64,000 bases of DNA from positions 62,001 to 126,000 of the forward strand of contig CANKOY010000003.1 of NCBI GenBank assembly GCA_947484275.1, read 5' to 3'. Positions 15,933-25,389 of this stretch are shown here, piece after piece. The stretch comes from Planctomycetota bacterium (GTDB taxonomy: Bacteria > Planctomycetota > UBA1135 > GCA-002686595). Below the pieces are notes generated by a model. It was not told the DNA's origin, did no database searches, and saw only the letters and a program-made list of their open reading frames with translations. The translations under genes were made by a program, and so were the position numbers. Numbering within the stretch: position 1 is the first letter of the stretch; each line of letters begins with the position of its first letter.

Positions 15933-17537
15933 ATGCTGATATCTGCGAGCGTTCGCTGCGTTGGATTCGTGCTTGGCGCCCTGGCCCTAGCTGGCGGCAG
16001 CGCGGCGGGGGCACAGGGCCAGGATCCTTTCGCGCCCGGCGTGCGCTGGAGCGCTGCGCCAACGGCCGGCGTGCCCTGGATTCCGACCAGCGTCGAGTTT
16101 GCCGCCGGTGGTGAGTTGGTGTTTGCAGCGGGGGCCCTGGGCTCGCCGCGGTGGATGGTGTTCTCCAGCGCCGAAAACTCGTCGGCCCCCGGCGCGGCCA
16201 CGCCCTGGCTCAGCGCGAGCGCCGCCCCCGCAACACTCTCCAACATGATTGTGCGCGCCGGTGACGACGGCGACGAACTGTTCGGGCTGTGCCAGGTGCC
16301 CGATCCGGACACATCACACCGCAGAACAGAGATCGCGCGCTTCGACGTCCTGGATCCAAGCGGAATGAGCCGTCTTTGGACCCACGATATGGGTTGGCGC
16401 GTCAACGGCGCCGCGAAGCTCGCTGTGTCTGCCGATGGCACGCGGGCCATGGCGGTCGTCCACGACGCCACCTCTCAGGCCCTGCGCATCGAGTGGCTCG
16501 ACGGGGCGAGCGGCAGCGTATCGCGCAGGATCGATCTGCCCGCCGGGACGTTGCGTCAGATTGCAAGCAGCGCAGATGTCGGCGTCCTCGCGCTGGTGGC
16601 GGGACTGGAGTTGTGGGTTTTCGATTCGAACGGAGCAACGCGCCACTTCGAGGTGCTTGGCGCCGCGACCCAGGCCTTGGCACTCTCCGGTGATGGCTCG
16701 ACGCTGCTCATCGGCGCGCCGGGACTGCTGCGCGTGCTGCACTGGAACTCCACGTCCTTCGTTGAGCGCGCGCGCGAAACTGCACCCGTGAACGAGGTCC
16801 CCGTGCGCTGTGCACTCTCAAGCGACGGTCTGACCTGGGGCGCGGGATGGTGGAATTCGACCACGGGTCGCGAAGTCAGGCTCGAACTGCGCGGAGCTCC
16901 CGGGGACTCGCTGCTGTGGCAGGAACTCCAGAGCGCGCCTTCGACCGCACCTCAGAATTACCCCGAGGCCCTGTGCCTATCCGCTGACGGCGGCCGCGCC
17001 GCCTTCGGGCTCTGGGGCAGTCAAGACCCACAGGCGGAGGTCCTCCTCGTGGACCGTGCGCAGGGCGCCGTCATCGCGAGCCTGGATCTTCCGGGGTCCG
17101 TGCTCTCCCTGGCATTGGACCCGAGCGCCACGCGATTGGCGGTCGGAATGAAACACGTCCACGCGAACCAATTCGGCAACACTGGAGAAGTGCGTTTGTT
17201 CGACACGGGCGAGCGCGACCTCCAGGCCTTGGCACCGGCGCGACTGGGGGGGGCGCTCAGCGTCACGGCGCGCAGGCCCCAAGCGCGCTCGGTTTGGTTC
17301 CTGTACGGCCCGCGCGCCGTTCAACCGACTGTCCTGGCGGGAGTCAGCGGCGTGCTATGGCTTGGGCGGGCCCGAATGCGGGCGGTACGTGTGTCTGCCG
17401 ATGCGATGGGTCGGGCCGACGCCAACCTGCCCCTGCCGCCCCTGGTGCCCGGAGTGCCCTACTCAGTCCAGGCCCTGTTCCGCTCCTCCGCCGGCAGCAG
17501 CCTGTCCCAGCAGGTCCTCGACCCGCTCGCACTGTAG
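15933..17537 (+). CDS. Secreted beta-propeller-like protein
   Basis: A 534-residue protein with a signal peptide (FVLGALALAGGSAAGAQG). The body has repeated blades of about 45-60 residues with the pattern ALSxDGxxL/VSADGTRA and D..G, as in WD40/YVTN-like propellers: AVSADGTRAMAVV, ALSGDGSTLLIGA, CLSADGGRAAFGL, ALDPSATRLAVGM. The C-terminal 70 residues differ, end in SLSQQVLDPLAL and look like a small beta-domain, perhaps for surface retention. No catalytic motif is visible. It is divergent from gcvT and precedes the large repeat lipoprotein. Confidence 0.8.
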   Translation: MLISASVRCVGFVLGALALAGGSAAGAQGQDPFAPGVRWSAAPTAGVPWIPTSVEFAAGGELVFAAGALGSPRWMVFSSAENSSAPGAATPWLSASAAPATLSNMIVRAGDDGDELFGLCQVPDPDTSHRRTEIARFDVLDPSGMSRLWTHDMGWRVNGAAKLAVSADGTRAMAVVHDATSQALRIEWLDGASGSVSRRIDLPAGTLRQIASSADVGVLALVAGLELWVFDSNGATRHFEVLGAATQALALSGDGSTLLIGAPGLLRVLHWNSTSFVERARETAPVNEVPVRCALSSDGLTWGAGWWNSTTGREVRLELRGAPGDSLLWQELQSAPSTAPQNYPEALCLSADGGRAAFGLWGSQDPQAEVLLVDRAQGAVIASLDLPGSVLSLALDPSATRLAVGMKHVHANQFGNTGEVRLFDTGERDLQALAPARLGGALSVTARRPQARSVWFLYGPRAVQPTVLAGVSGVLWLGRARMRAVRVSADAMGRADANLPLPPLVPGVPYSVQALFRSSAGSSLSQQVLDPLAL

Positions 17538-17734
17538 GTGCTCGGGGCCCCGCGCCCTGGATTGGGGACAGCCCCCGGGCTGGCCTCAAGACACGCGGGC
17601 GCCTGACCCGATAGCTCGCCGTGATCCCCATCCCCATGTGGGGTCTGGCGTCCATCCCCAGCGTGGGGCCGGCGTCGAACCGCGCCATCCCAGGACGCGG
17701 ACCCAGGTCGGGGAGCGACAGGAACACATCAGAA

Positions 17735-20700
17735 ATGCACAGCGGAAGAATCCTCGGCGTTGCGTCCATCCTCTTGGCTCTTGCCGGCGTCTCATGCGGC
17801 GGGGGCGGCGGCGGCGGAGGCTCGAACTCGGTCGTCTCAGTCGTGCAGGACTTGACCGTGGATCCCACCGGTCAGACCACGGTGATCACCTTCGCCACGG
17901 ATCCAGGCGTATTGGACGTCACCAACTTCGACACCAACGGTGTCCAGGTGGCGCAAACCGTGACTCAGGCCGGGCCTGAATTCACTGTGGCATGGAACAG
18001 CCGCGTGACCCCCGCGACTCAAGTGCGGCCCTTGGCGGTTCCTGATGTGAGCAGCGCCTTCATCGCCGTCACCTCCAGCAATACCGCGGCGCCGACTTTT
18101 GCGATCACTGCGGCCACTCAAGTCGTCGGACTGGGCTCCGACACGATCAGCGTGCAGTTCAGTGGCCCGCGCGTGATCGAGAGCGAAGCGGAGAATGCGA
18201 ACAACTGGACCATGAAGATTGGCTCGACCACCCTGCCCCTGACGGGCTCGGTGTTCACCCTGGACAACCTGACCCAGGTGCTGTCGATCACCACCGGTCT
18301 GCAGGCCAACCTGCATGCGAACTTCACGCTGGCGGCAAAGGCCAGCCTGCACTCGGTCTCCGACATCTCGCTCGCGACCACGGACATCGCCGGTGTCGCC
18401 ACTGGCGACGCGGTGGTGCCGACTTTGACCAGCGTCGAGCAGAACCTGTCCGAGGATGAATTCGGGCGCGTCATCGACCTGACCTTCAGCGAGGCCATGG
18501 ACCCCTTGTTCTGCGCGGTCCTCTCAAACTTCGGCGGTACGAACCCGGATGTTGCGACGACCTTCGCGCAGCCCTCGGAAGATGTCCTGCGCGTGACGTT
18601 CAACAACCCGATTCTTCCGGGCGTCAACACGATCGACCTCGAGAACATCGTCGATGCCCACGGGAACGCGTTTGTGGATCAGAATGTCGCCGTGGTGGCC
18701 GGATCCACCGTGGCGAACTCGTTCAGCTCGCCCCCGACCGTCACCACCGTCGAGGGACAGGGCGGCGACCTGCTCGAGGTCGAGTTCGTGCAGTCGATCG
18801 ATCCCGACGACGCCTCAAACCCGGCGAAGTGGACGCTCGAAATCCCCACCGGCAATCCGCTGAACCTGGCGAATTGCCTGTTCACGTACGACATGCCCAG
18901 CAAGACCCTGAGCATCGAACTCGATGTGGATGTGTCGAACGGCGCGACCTTCACCTTCGAGCCGACCCTGGGCGACGAGCCCCTTGACGTTGACGGTGAG
19001 ACTTTCACCGACTCGCTCGCGGGCCTGGTCAGCGGCGAACTCAGCCTGCCGACGGTCGTCACCGCACGTCAAAATCGATCCTTCGATCCCACGGGCAAGA
19101 CCCTGGATGTGACTTTCTCGGAGGCGCTCGACCAGGCTAGCGCGGAGACAATGCCCAATTGGAGCATTGCCGGCCACGTGGTTCAGTCCGCCACACTGTT
19201 GCCCTCGCTCACCGTCGTGCGCGTGGCATTCGACGTATTCGTTCTTCCGGGAACCGACACGCTCGACGTCTCAGCCATCGAAGACCTGGCTGGCAACACC
19301 ATGGTGGCGCTCGTGGCTCAGGCGGTGACCAGCACGGACATCACGGCGCCCAGCGCCACGACTCTCACGGCTCATGCCGTCGAAGGCGCTCAAAACGACA
19401 TCGTGCGCGTGACCTTCAACGACAACCTGCTCGAGAGCGAAATCGAAAACGTCGCCAACTGGACGCTCGAATCCCCCGTGGGCGTTTCGCAGTCCACGGT
19501 CGGTGCGACGGTCGACTGGAATGACGCCGGTCGTTTGGCCACGGTTACGCTGGCCAACAACACGAACCTCGTCGGCGGTCAGACCGTGCGCGCGACTTTC
19601 GCCAACGTGCACGACATCGCCAACAACACGATCAGTTCAACTGCCGTCAGCTCGGCAGCCACGACCGAGGTCAACGTGCCGATGGTCGACAGCGTGTGGG
19701 TCAAGAGCGCCCTGACCAATCGCGTGGTCGTGCGTTTCACCGAGCCCTGTGCCCTGATGGAGGACATCGGCAGCTTGACGCACTACACGGTGCGCAACTC
19801 TGGCGGGATTCTGAAGGGCACGCCGACCACTGCCACCGCAGATGTGGATCAGATGGGCGTGGAGTTGATCTTCGGCTTCGCCGTCCTGAGTGGCTCGGAC
19901 ACCCTGGATGTTTCGGGTGTGGTCGACCTGGCCGGCAACAGCATGTTCCCGGTCAGCGCCCACGCGGTGGCCGTTGAGAATGCCGCCGCAGTGACGTTTG
20001 ACGCGGGCTCGTCGTCGATGACAACCGTCAGCGGCGAAGCCAACGACGTGGTGACGATCGTATTCAACACGCCGCCGTCGCGTTGGAAACTGCTCGAGAC
20101 CTCGAACTTCGCGATCTCGAGGCTAGCCGTGCCGCTGGATTTGAGCAGTGCGCGCATCAGCTATGACGGCAACGTCAGCGTGACGATCGTGCTCGAGGGG
20201 GCCAGCGCGCCGAACCTCCAGACCGGTCTCGCCTACGATGTGGACATGCCGGCGCTGCTCAGCGCTCAGGGAATCGCTGGCGCCGTCATGGGCAACAGCC
20301 TCTTGTGCGGTGGCGAGTCCACGGCGCCCACGTTGCCGCTGAACCTGACGCGCATCGATTCCGCTAACCCGGTGGACTCCGTGCTGATCCAATTCAGCGA
20401 AGCCGTGGATCTGACCTCGGCCCAGGACGTCAACAACTACGACCTCAACGGCGGCGCGCACCCTGACAGCGTCACGCGCGTGGGTCTTACGACTGTGCGC
20501 GCTACCTGGAATGGCGGCGTCATCGTCACCGACACGGTCAACGCCACAGTGGCGGACCTGGCAGGCAACATCGGCGTGCTCTCTCGCGCCGTGACCAGCG
20601 CGGACCTTCAGGGGCCGCTGGTGGTTGCGGTGGACGGTGTCAGCGTCGTCAACTCCGGCAAGGACGTGGTCAATGTGCAGTTCGACAAGCCCCTGGATTC

Positions 20701-21223
20701 GACCACGGGGTTGAACCCGGCCAACTACGGCGTGACCAACGGATCCGCGCTGGTGCTCTCCGGAGCGAACTTGCGCTTCAACAGCACGAACAACACTGTC
20801 ACGATCTACCTGCCCGCGGGCGTGGAACTCAACCCGGCCCAAGGCATCACCGTGCACGTCGAGAACGTCGAGGACCACGCCGGTCTGGCCCTGAGTCCCG
20901 CGGCGAACGTCGGTGGCCCGATGACCGGTGATATCGTGCCGCCGGCCCTCAACGCGGCGTTCGTGAACTACCGCGCGGACGCGGGTGGACTGGCGATCGA
21001 CGTGCTCTTCTCCGAAGACGTGCCGGCGAGCTTTGCCATGGATGGCCTGAACTGGACCGTGTCCGGTGGGCAGACCGTCGACACGGCCGTGGCGTTGACC
21101 CCGTCCCACTATCGCCTGACCCTCTCGGCGCCGCTGACCGCGGGGCAGACCCTGAGTTCCATCGTCGTGCCCGACATGGCCGGCAATCACTCTGGCGCGA
21201 TTTCGATCGCTCCGACCCTCTGA
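17735..21223 (+). CDS. Large repeat lipoprotein with Ig-like/SwmB-type domains and Gly8 linker
   Basis: A 1162-residue protein. ATG 17735 is preferred to the frame's earlier starts because it directly begins a lipoprotein signal peptide (lipobox AGVSC, Cys21). Cys21 is followed by eight glycines, then about eleven repeats of around 95-105 residues. Each repeat has the outline T.V........D.V.V.F.E.......N...NW.......V..A.......V.........GTDTLDVS...DLAGN; the DLAGN-like end recurs (EDLAGNTM, VDLAGNSM, ADLAGNIG, PDMAGNHS). This resembles SwmB/Big-type beta-sandwich repeats of cell-surface adhesins or cell-wall proteins. No catalytic site is seen. It is followed by a strong terminator, so it is probably transcribed alone. 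Confidence 0.88.
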   Translation: MHSGRILGVASILLALAGVSCGGGGGGGGSNSVVSVVQDLTVDPTGQTTVITFATDPGVLDVTNFDTNGVQVAQTVTQAGPEFTVAWNSRVTPATQVRPLAVPDVSSAFIAVTSSNTAAPTFAITAATQVVGLGSDTISVQFSGPRVIESEAENANNWTMKIGSTTLPLTGSVFTLDNLTQVLSITTGLQANLHANFTLAAKASLHSVSDISLATTDIAGVATGDAVVPTLTSVEQNLSEDEFGRVIDLTFSEAMDPLFCAVLSNFGGTNPDVATTFAQPSEDVLRVTFNNPILPGVNTIDLENIVDAHGNAFVDQNVAVVAGSTVANSFSSPPTVTTVEGQGGDLLEVEFVQSIDPDDASNPAKWTLEIPTGNPLNLANCLFTYDMPSKTLSIELDVDVSNGATFTFEPTLGDEPLDVDGETFTDSLAGLVSGELSLPTVVTARQNRSFDPTGKTLDVTFSEALDQASAETMPNWSIAGHVVQSATLLPSLTVVRVAFDVFVLPGTDTLDVSAIEDLAGNTMVALVAQAVTSTDITAPSATTLTAHAVEGAQNDIVRVTFNDNLLESEIENVANWTLESPVGVSQSTVGATVDWNDAGRLATVTLANNTNLVGGQTVRATFANVHDIANNTISSTAVSSAATTEVNVPMVDSVWVKSALTNRVVVRFTEPCALMEDIGSLTHYTVRNSGGILKGTPTTATADVDQMGVELIFGFAVLSGSDTLDVSGVVDLAGNSMFPVSAHAVAVENAAAVTFDAGSSSMTTVSGEANDVVTIVFNTPPSRWKLLETSNFAISRLAVPLDLSSARISYDGNVSVTIVLEGASAPNLQTGLAYDVDMPALLSAQGIAGAVMGNSLLCGGESTAPTLPLNLTRIDSANPVDSVLIQFSEAVDLTSAQDVNNYDLNGGAHPDSVTRVGLTTVRATWNGGVIVTDTVNATVADLAGNIGVLSRAVTSADLQGPLVVAVDGVSVVNSGKDVVNVQFDKPLDSTTGLNPANYGVTNGSALVLSGANLRFNSTNNTVTIYLPAGVELNPAQGITVHVENVEDHAGLALSPAANVGGPMTGDIVPPALNAAFVNYRADAGGLAIDVLFSEDVPASFAMDGLNWTVSGGQTVDTAVALTPSHYRLTLSAPLTAGQTLSSIVVPDMAGNHSGAISIAPTL

Positions 21224-21255
21224 GTCCTTCCGGCGGCCCCAGGGCCCTGGAATTG

Positions 21256-21290
21256 AGCGCCCCGCGGGTGATCCCGCGGGGCGCTTTGCT
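21256..21290 (+). terminator. Rho-independent terminator after the repeat lipoprotein
   Basis: A perfect 13-bp stem (21256-21268 with 21273-21285) with loop TGAT, followed by TTGCT after the last stem T. It lies 33 bases after the stop codon and separates the lipoprotein gene from the roadblock/GTPase cluster. Confidence 0.8.
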
Positions 21291-21436
21291 TGGAGCCCGA
21301 ATCCGTAGCCCAAGACCCGGGGCTTTCCCTTCAAGAACGCCCCCGCGCGGTCCCGATAGGGGAGCCGATGCACCCGCTGGGCACTGGCCCCTCGGCCCCC
21401 GTCGTGCCCCCGCAAGTACGCCACAGGAATCTTCGC

Positions 21437-22537
21437 GTGAACCAAACCACACCTGAGATCGGGAGCTCCGTCGCGGAGCTGGTCGAAGCCTTGCTGGAGA
21501 GTTCCGGCGAGCTCGCAGGCGTCGCTGACCTCGAGGCCCAAGTGGCGCGCGCCGCCGCGGAAATCGACGCGCGCGCTGCCCTGTCGCATTGCCAGCGGCT
21601 TCGTTCGCAGCTGGACCAGGAGGCACATGGCGCTGAGGAACTCGAGGCGCTGCTGATCCTAGGCCTCGCGCATCCGGCCGCCCTCGAAGCCCAGGGCTTC
21701 GCGCTGGCACAGGAAGGCAAACGCCTGGCTCTGCGACTGGAGCAGGACGGCAAGCCCGAGCGCGCCCAGGCGATCTTGGAGTTGATCGCAGCGCGCTTGC
21801 CCGGGGATCGCCTGATCGACCACGAGTTGGCCTCGATGATGCGCCGCACCGGCAACGCCGATCGCTTGATTGACCGCTACATGCGTCGCGCCGAGGAGTG
21901 CGTCTCCTCTGGCAGCAGCAAGGAAGCGATCAGCTGGCTGCAGGAGATCCTGCTCGTCGATAGCTCACGCCGCGACGTGGCGCGCATGATTCGCGACTTG
22001 CGCTGGGGCGATCAGGAGAAGCGCAATCGCTGGCGCAGTCGTACGCGCGCGGCGATCATCCTGTTGGGGATCGTCGCCGTGGCGGCGCTTGGTGTTCAGC
22101 GCGAACTGTCCGTGGCAGAGCGTTTCGACGCCGTTCCCGCCGCCATTCCTGGGGATCTAAATTCCCTGCGCCAGCGCCTTGAGCGCATCGACCAACTGCA
22201 GCAGGAGGTCGTTTTCAGCCTGCGCCAGTTCGATGCCAGCCAGGAGAAAGCGATGCTGACCGCAGACATCACGCGCCTGGAAGCCAAAGCCGCCCAGGCC
22301 CAGGTCACGCGCCGCAGCCAGCGCGAGGCCTCTGTCGCGATCGCGGAATCCGCGCGCAAGCAGGCGCGCCTGTATGCCCAGCAGAATCGCTTCGAGGATG
22401 CCATCACACAGTTCGAACGCGCGCTCGCCGAAGGCCCGAACGACTGGGACCAGCGCAAACAAGTGATGATCGACGTAGCCGCGATTCGCGAGTGGATGGC
22501 CGTCAACGGCGACAAGCCGATCGGGAGCCGCGAATGA
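21437..22537 (+). CDS. TPR-like membrane protein, first gene of the roadblock/MglA cluster
   Basis: A 366-residue protein. GTG 21437 is chosen because CAGGAAT lies 7 bases upstream and the preceding part of the frame is Pro-rich and unlike a protein. Residues 1-195 are all-helical with TPR/solenoid character (AQAILELIAARLPGDRLIDHELA, KEAISWLQEILLVD). One transmembrane helix follows (AAIILLGIVAVAALGV, about 198-215). The C-terminal part has a coiled coil (about 235-305) and a final TPR (ARLYAQQNRFEDAITQFERAL). The stop overlaps the next start (ATGA). It probably acts as a membrane scaffold for the downstream GTPase system; this role is inferred from position only. Confidence 0.82.
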   Translation: MNQTTPEIGSSVAELVEALLESSGELAGVADLEAQVARAAAEIDARAALSHCQRLRSQLDQEAHGAEELEALLILGLAHPAALEAQGFALAQEGKRLALRLEQDGKPERAQAILELIAARLPGDRLIDHELASMMRRTGNADRLIDRYMRRAEECVSSGSSKEAISWLQEILLVDSSRRDVARMIRDLRWGDQEKRNRWRSRTRAAIILLGIVAVAALGVQRELSVAERFDAVPAAIPGDLNSLRQRLERIDQLQQEVVFSLRQFDASQEKAMLTADITRLEAKAAQAQVTRRSQREASVAIAESARKQARLYAQQNRFEDAITQFERALAEGPNDWDQRKQVMIDVAAIREWMAVNGDKPIGSRE

Positions 22538-23622
22538 GCTTCGTACGCCGCATTCTCTCGGGCTCGCGCCTGCGGCCGCTGCGCCGCGCCCTGGTCGATT
22601 CACCGTCGCCTCGCTCCTACGCGGCCTTGGCCGCGGAGCATGTGCGCATGGGCGAAATGGAGGACGCTGAGCGCGTGGCGCGCGAGGGCCTGGGACTTTT
22701 TCCGGCCAGCGTCGAACTCGCGCGGCTCGCGGATCGTTCGCGGGCCATGGAGGCCGAGGGCCGCACGCGCGAGTTGTACCGCGAATTGCGCGACGCTCCG
22801 CGTGCCGCCGTCTGGCGCGAGCTGTGCGGGATCCTGCTGGACTCCGGCCGTATCGCGCGCGCCGAGGAGTGCGCCCAGGACTGGTTCAATGCAACCGGCG
22901 ATGGCAATGCTCAATTGGCTCGCGGTCAGGCGCGCTGTGAGCGCTTTTTCACCGACCGTCGCCGCGATGACGCGCGCCTGGCTCTGGAACTGATCGACTC
23001 GGCCGAGAAGCTCCTGCCGCGCGATGCGCGCCCCCTGCGCTTGCGAATGTCCCTGTACTTGCGCGTCGGAGCTATGGCGGACGCGCGCAAAGTGATCGGC
23101 CAACTGCTCGAACTGGAGCCGGGCGACAGTCTGCTCGAAGCGCGATTCCGCAGCTTGGGCACCCTTGTCGATCCGTCACCTACTCTGGACCAGGCCCTGC
23201 GCCAGGTGGAGAAAACAGGTCGGCTCGTGGACGAGGATGCCGTGGAGAAGGAGGGTCAGGCCTCCGCCAGTGATATCCGTCCCGTGCTCAAGGACATGTG
23301 CAACGAGCCCGGAGTGCGCGGCGCAGTCTACGTGCGCGGCGCAACGGCGCTGGTTCAGGGGCCGCGCGGTGCCACCGCGGAGCGCACGGCGCGCGCGGTG
23401 CGCGAAGTCGTGCAGAAGAGCCGCACGGCTGCCCGCCGCCTCGGACTCGGGCAGGCGCTTGAAGTGACTCTTGAAGGCGACTTCGGTCACTTGCTCGTGT
23501 GCTCCGGTGAAATGGGCGCCTCAGCGCTCTGGTCCACGCGACAGCCGACAGCGCGCGTGCGACAGAAAGTCGTGGAGTTGTCTGCCTTGACCGGAACCAG
23601 CACTGAGGAGTCTGAAGCGTGA
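22534..23622 (+). CDS. TPR protein with C-terminal roadblock-like domain
   Basis: A 362-residue cytoplasmic protein. Residues 1-215 are TPR-like helices (YAALAAEHVRMGEMEDAERVAREGL, then LYLRVGAMADARKVIGQLLELEPGD). Residues about 245-350 look like a divergent roadblock/LC7 domain: PVLKDMCNEPGVRGAVYVRGATALV, a long helix, then EVTLEGDFGHLLVCSG. Start ATG 22534 overlaps the previous stop, and its own stop overlaps the next start (GTGA), so the three proteins should be made in equal amounts. Roadblock domains dimerise and regulate Ras-like GTPases; here the partner would be the MglA-type protein two genes downstream. Confidence 0.78.
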   Translation: MSFVRRILSGSRLRPLRRALVDSPSPRSYAALAAEHVRMGEMEDAERVAREGLGLFPASVELARLADRSRAMEAEGRTRELYRELRDAPRAAVWRELCGILLDSGRIARAEECAQDWFNATGDGNAQLARGQARCERFFTDRRRDDARLALELIDSAEKLLPRDARPLRLRMSLYLRVGAMADARKVIGQLLELEPGDSLLEARFRSLGTLVDPSPTLDQALRQVEKTGRLVDEDAVEKEGQASASDIRPVLKDMCNEPGVRGAVYVRGATALVQGPRGATAERTARAVREVVQKSRTAARRLGLGQALEVTLEGDFGHLLVCSGEMGASALWSTRQPTARVRQKVVELSALTGTSTEESEA

Positions 23623-24122
23623 AGAAAATCCTCGAACCTCTGGCGCAGACCCCCGGCGTGCGGATGGCCTTGCTCGTGGCCCACGACGGTGTGCCCGTGG
23701 TGGTCCAAAATGCTTCGGACAAGGCGCCCGATGGTTCGCCGGAGGCGAGCCTCGCAGGTGAGACCGCGGATTCACTTGCCGCACTTGCCGCGGGCTGGCT
23801 CAGCGAACTCGAGCGCTCCATCGGACCGCTCTCCTGGGGCTCGCCTCGGCGCGTCGTGCTGCGCGCTGCGCGCGGGTCCATTGTGATGACCCACGCCCCA
23901 GGCGCTTTGCTCCTGACCATCATCGACGAGCGCGTTTCGCCCGATGAAATGCGCTTGCCGATGGAGGCTGCCGTGGCGCGCATGGAGCGCCTGCTGCGAC
24001 CGCGGCAGGAACTCGAGGACGTCGCCGCTCCCGTCGATCACGCATCCTCCATTCACGCCGCATTGCCGGCGCAAGCCTTGCACAACGGTTCAGCACAGTC
24101 GCGTGCCGATACTCGCTCCTAG
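23619..24122 (+). CDS. Roadblock/LC7 domain protein
   Basis: A 167-residue protein. The opening MKKILEPLAQTPGVRMALLVAHDGVPVVVQ has the typical roadblock start (helix, then a strand with D-G). GETADSLAALAAGWLSELERSIGPL is the central helix, and VVLRAARGSIVMTHAPGALLLTIID the two strands. A tail of about 40 residues is unstructured. GTG 23619 overlaps the upstream stop (GTGA). Together with the gene at 25390 it gives the cluster two separate single-domain roadblock proteins, which could form heterodimers on the GTPase. Confidence 0.85.
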   Translation: MKKILEPLAQTPGVRMALLVAHDGVPVVVQNASDKAPDGSPEASLAGETADSLAALAAGWLSELERSIGPLSWGSPRRVVLRAARGSIVMTHAPGALLLTIIDERVSPDEMRLPMEAAVARMERLLRPRQELEDVAAPVDHASSIHAALPAQALHNGSAQSRADTRS

Positions 24123-24155
24123 TTCTCTCACCCCTGCGTCATCGGAAATAGCTCC

Positions 24156-25376
24156 ATGGTCCAAATCAACTTCGCGCAGAAGCAAGTCAATGCCAAGGTC
24201 GTCTACTACGGGCCCGGAATGTCGGGCAAGACGACCAATCTCGAGATCGTGCATCAGCGCGCGCCCGATCAGAACAAAGGTGACCTGACATCGATCTCGA
24301 CGGACGGCGATCGCACGCTGTTTTTCGATTTCATGCCGTTGGACCTGGGCACGGTCGCGGGCATGCGTACCTGCTTCCAGATCTACACCGTCCCCGGACA
24401 GGTCTACTACAACTCGACACGCAAGTTGGTGCTCCAGGGTGTTGACGGCGTGGTCTTCGTCGCCGATTCCTCGGCAGCGATGCGGGAGGAAAACTTCGAA
24501 TCGCTGCGCAACCTCGAGGAGAACCTGAACGAGTACGGCAAAAGCCTCGCGACGATGCCGCACGTAATTCAGTTCAACAAGCGCGACCTGCCCGACGCCC
24601 TGCCCGTGGAGGAACTGAACGCGCTCTACAACCTGCACAACGCTCCGGTGTTCGAAGCGGTGGCCAAGTCTGGCCAGGGAGTTTTTCCGACCCTGAAGGC
24701 CCTCGCAGCGAGCGTTCTGGAGTCGATCCACTCGAACAACAACGCCGGCGGACGCTCCGGCGCACCGGCGCCGAGTCGCGCACCGGCACCTGCCCGCGCG
24801 CCCGGCGCTGCTCTGCCGCGCCCGGCCGCGGAGGTCAACTCGCACGCTCCGGTGGCGATGTCCGCCGCTGCAACCGGCGGCGCACAGGCTGCTGCCGCTT
24901 CACTGCCGAGCCTCGCGACGCGCCCCATGATGGCGCCCCCGGCCATGGCTCCCAATCCGCAACCGAGTCACGGTGGCGGTAGCTACGGGGGCATGAACCA
25001 ACCCGCGATGAATCAGGCGGGGTTGCTCACCCAGACGGGATTCCACGCTGCGCCTCTCGGCGGACCGCCTTCGCAGGCGGCTCCCGGCGGACTGCACATG
25101 TCCCAGCGTGGCCAAGCGGCGCCCGCCCGGCCTACCAATGTGGTCCAGCGACCGCCCGCGCGTCCGAAGAGCACTGCGCCTCGGCAGCCGAGCAGCGGCG
25201 CTGGCACGCCGCTGGAGGGCACGCGCTTTCGTCCGCGCAACCAGACGGCACAGCGCAATCAGCCCCGCGCGACGCCCGCCCGAAAGCACAACGCCAAGGA
25301 ATTCAATTGGATGCTCGCGGGCCTAGGGGCCGTCGTTGTCGGGGTGCTTGGCTGGGTTGTCGTCACCTTCTTCTAA
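24156..25376 (+). CDS. MglA-type Ras-like GTPase with C-terminal membrane anchor
   Basis: A 406-residue protein. Residues 1-192 are a complete MglA-like small GTPase: P-loop GPGMSGKT (19-26), PLDLG in the switch I region, TVPGQ (78-82) in place of the Ras DxxGQ, and NKRD (141-144). Ordinary MglA is about 195 residues. Here the domain is followed by about 185 residues of Ala/Pro/Gly/Gln-rich linker and a final transmembrane helix (NWMLAGLGAVVVGVLGWVVVTFF) that ends the protein, so it is a tail-anchored GTPase. MglA sets cell polarity and drives gliding or pilus switching in Myxococcus, with MglB roadblock proteins as its GAP. The next gene is such a roadblock protein. Which process is controlled here is unknown. 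Confidence 0.92.
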   Translation: MVQINFAQKQVNAKVVYYGPGMSGKTTNLEIVHQRAPDQNKGDLTSISTDGDRTLFFDFMPLDLGTVAGMRTCFQIYTVPGQVYYNSTRKLVLQGVDGVVFVADSSAAMREENFESLRNLEENLNEYGKSLATMPHVIQFNKRDLPDALPVEELNALYNLHNAPVFEAVAKSGQGVFPTLKALAASVLESIHSNNNAGGRSGAPAPSRAPAPARAPGAALPRPAAEVNSHAPVAMSAAATGGAQAAAASLPSLATRPMMAPPAMAPNPQPSHGGGSYGGMNQPAMNQAGLLTQTGFHAAPLGGPPSQAAPGGLHMSQRGQAAPARPTNVVQRPPARPKSTAPRQPSSGAGTPLEGTRFRPRNQTAQRNQPRATPARKHNAKEFNWMLAGLGAVVVGVLGWVVVTFF

Positions 25377-25389
25377 CTCGGAGAATTCC

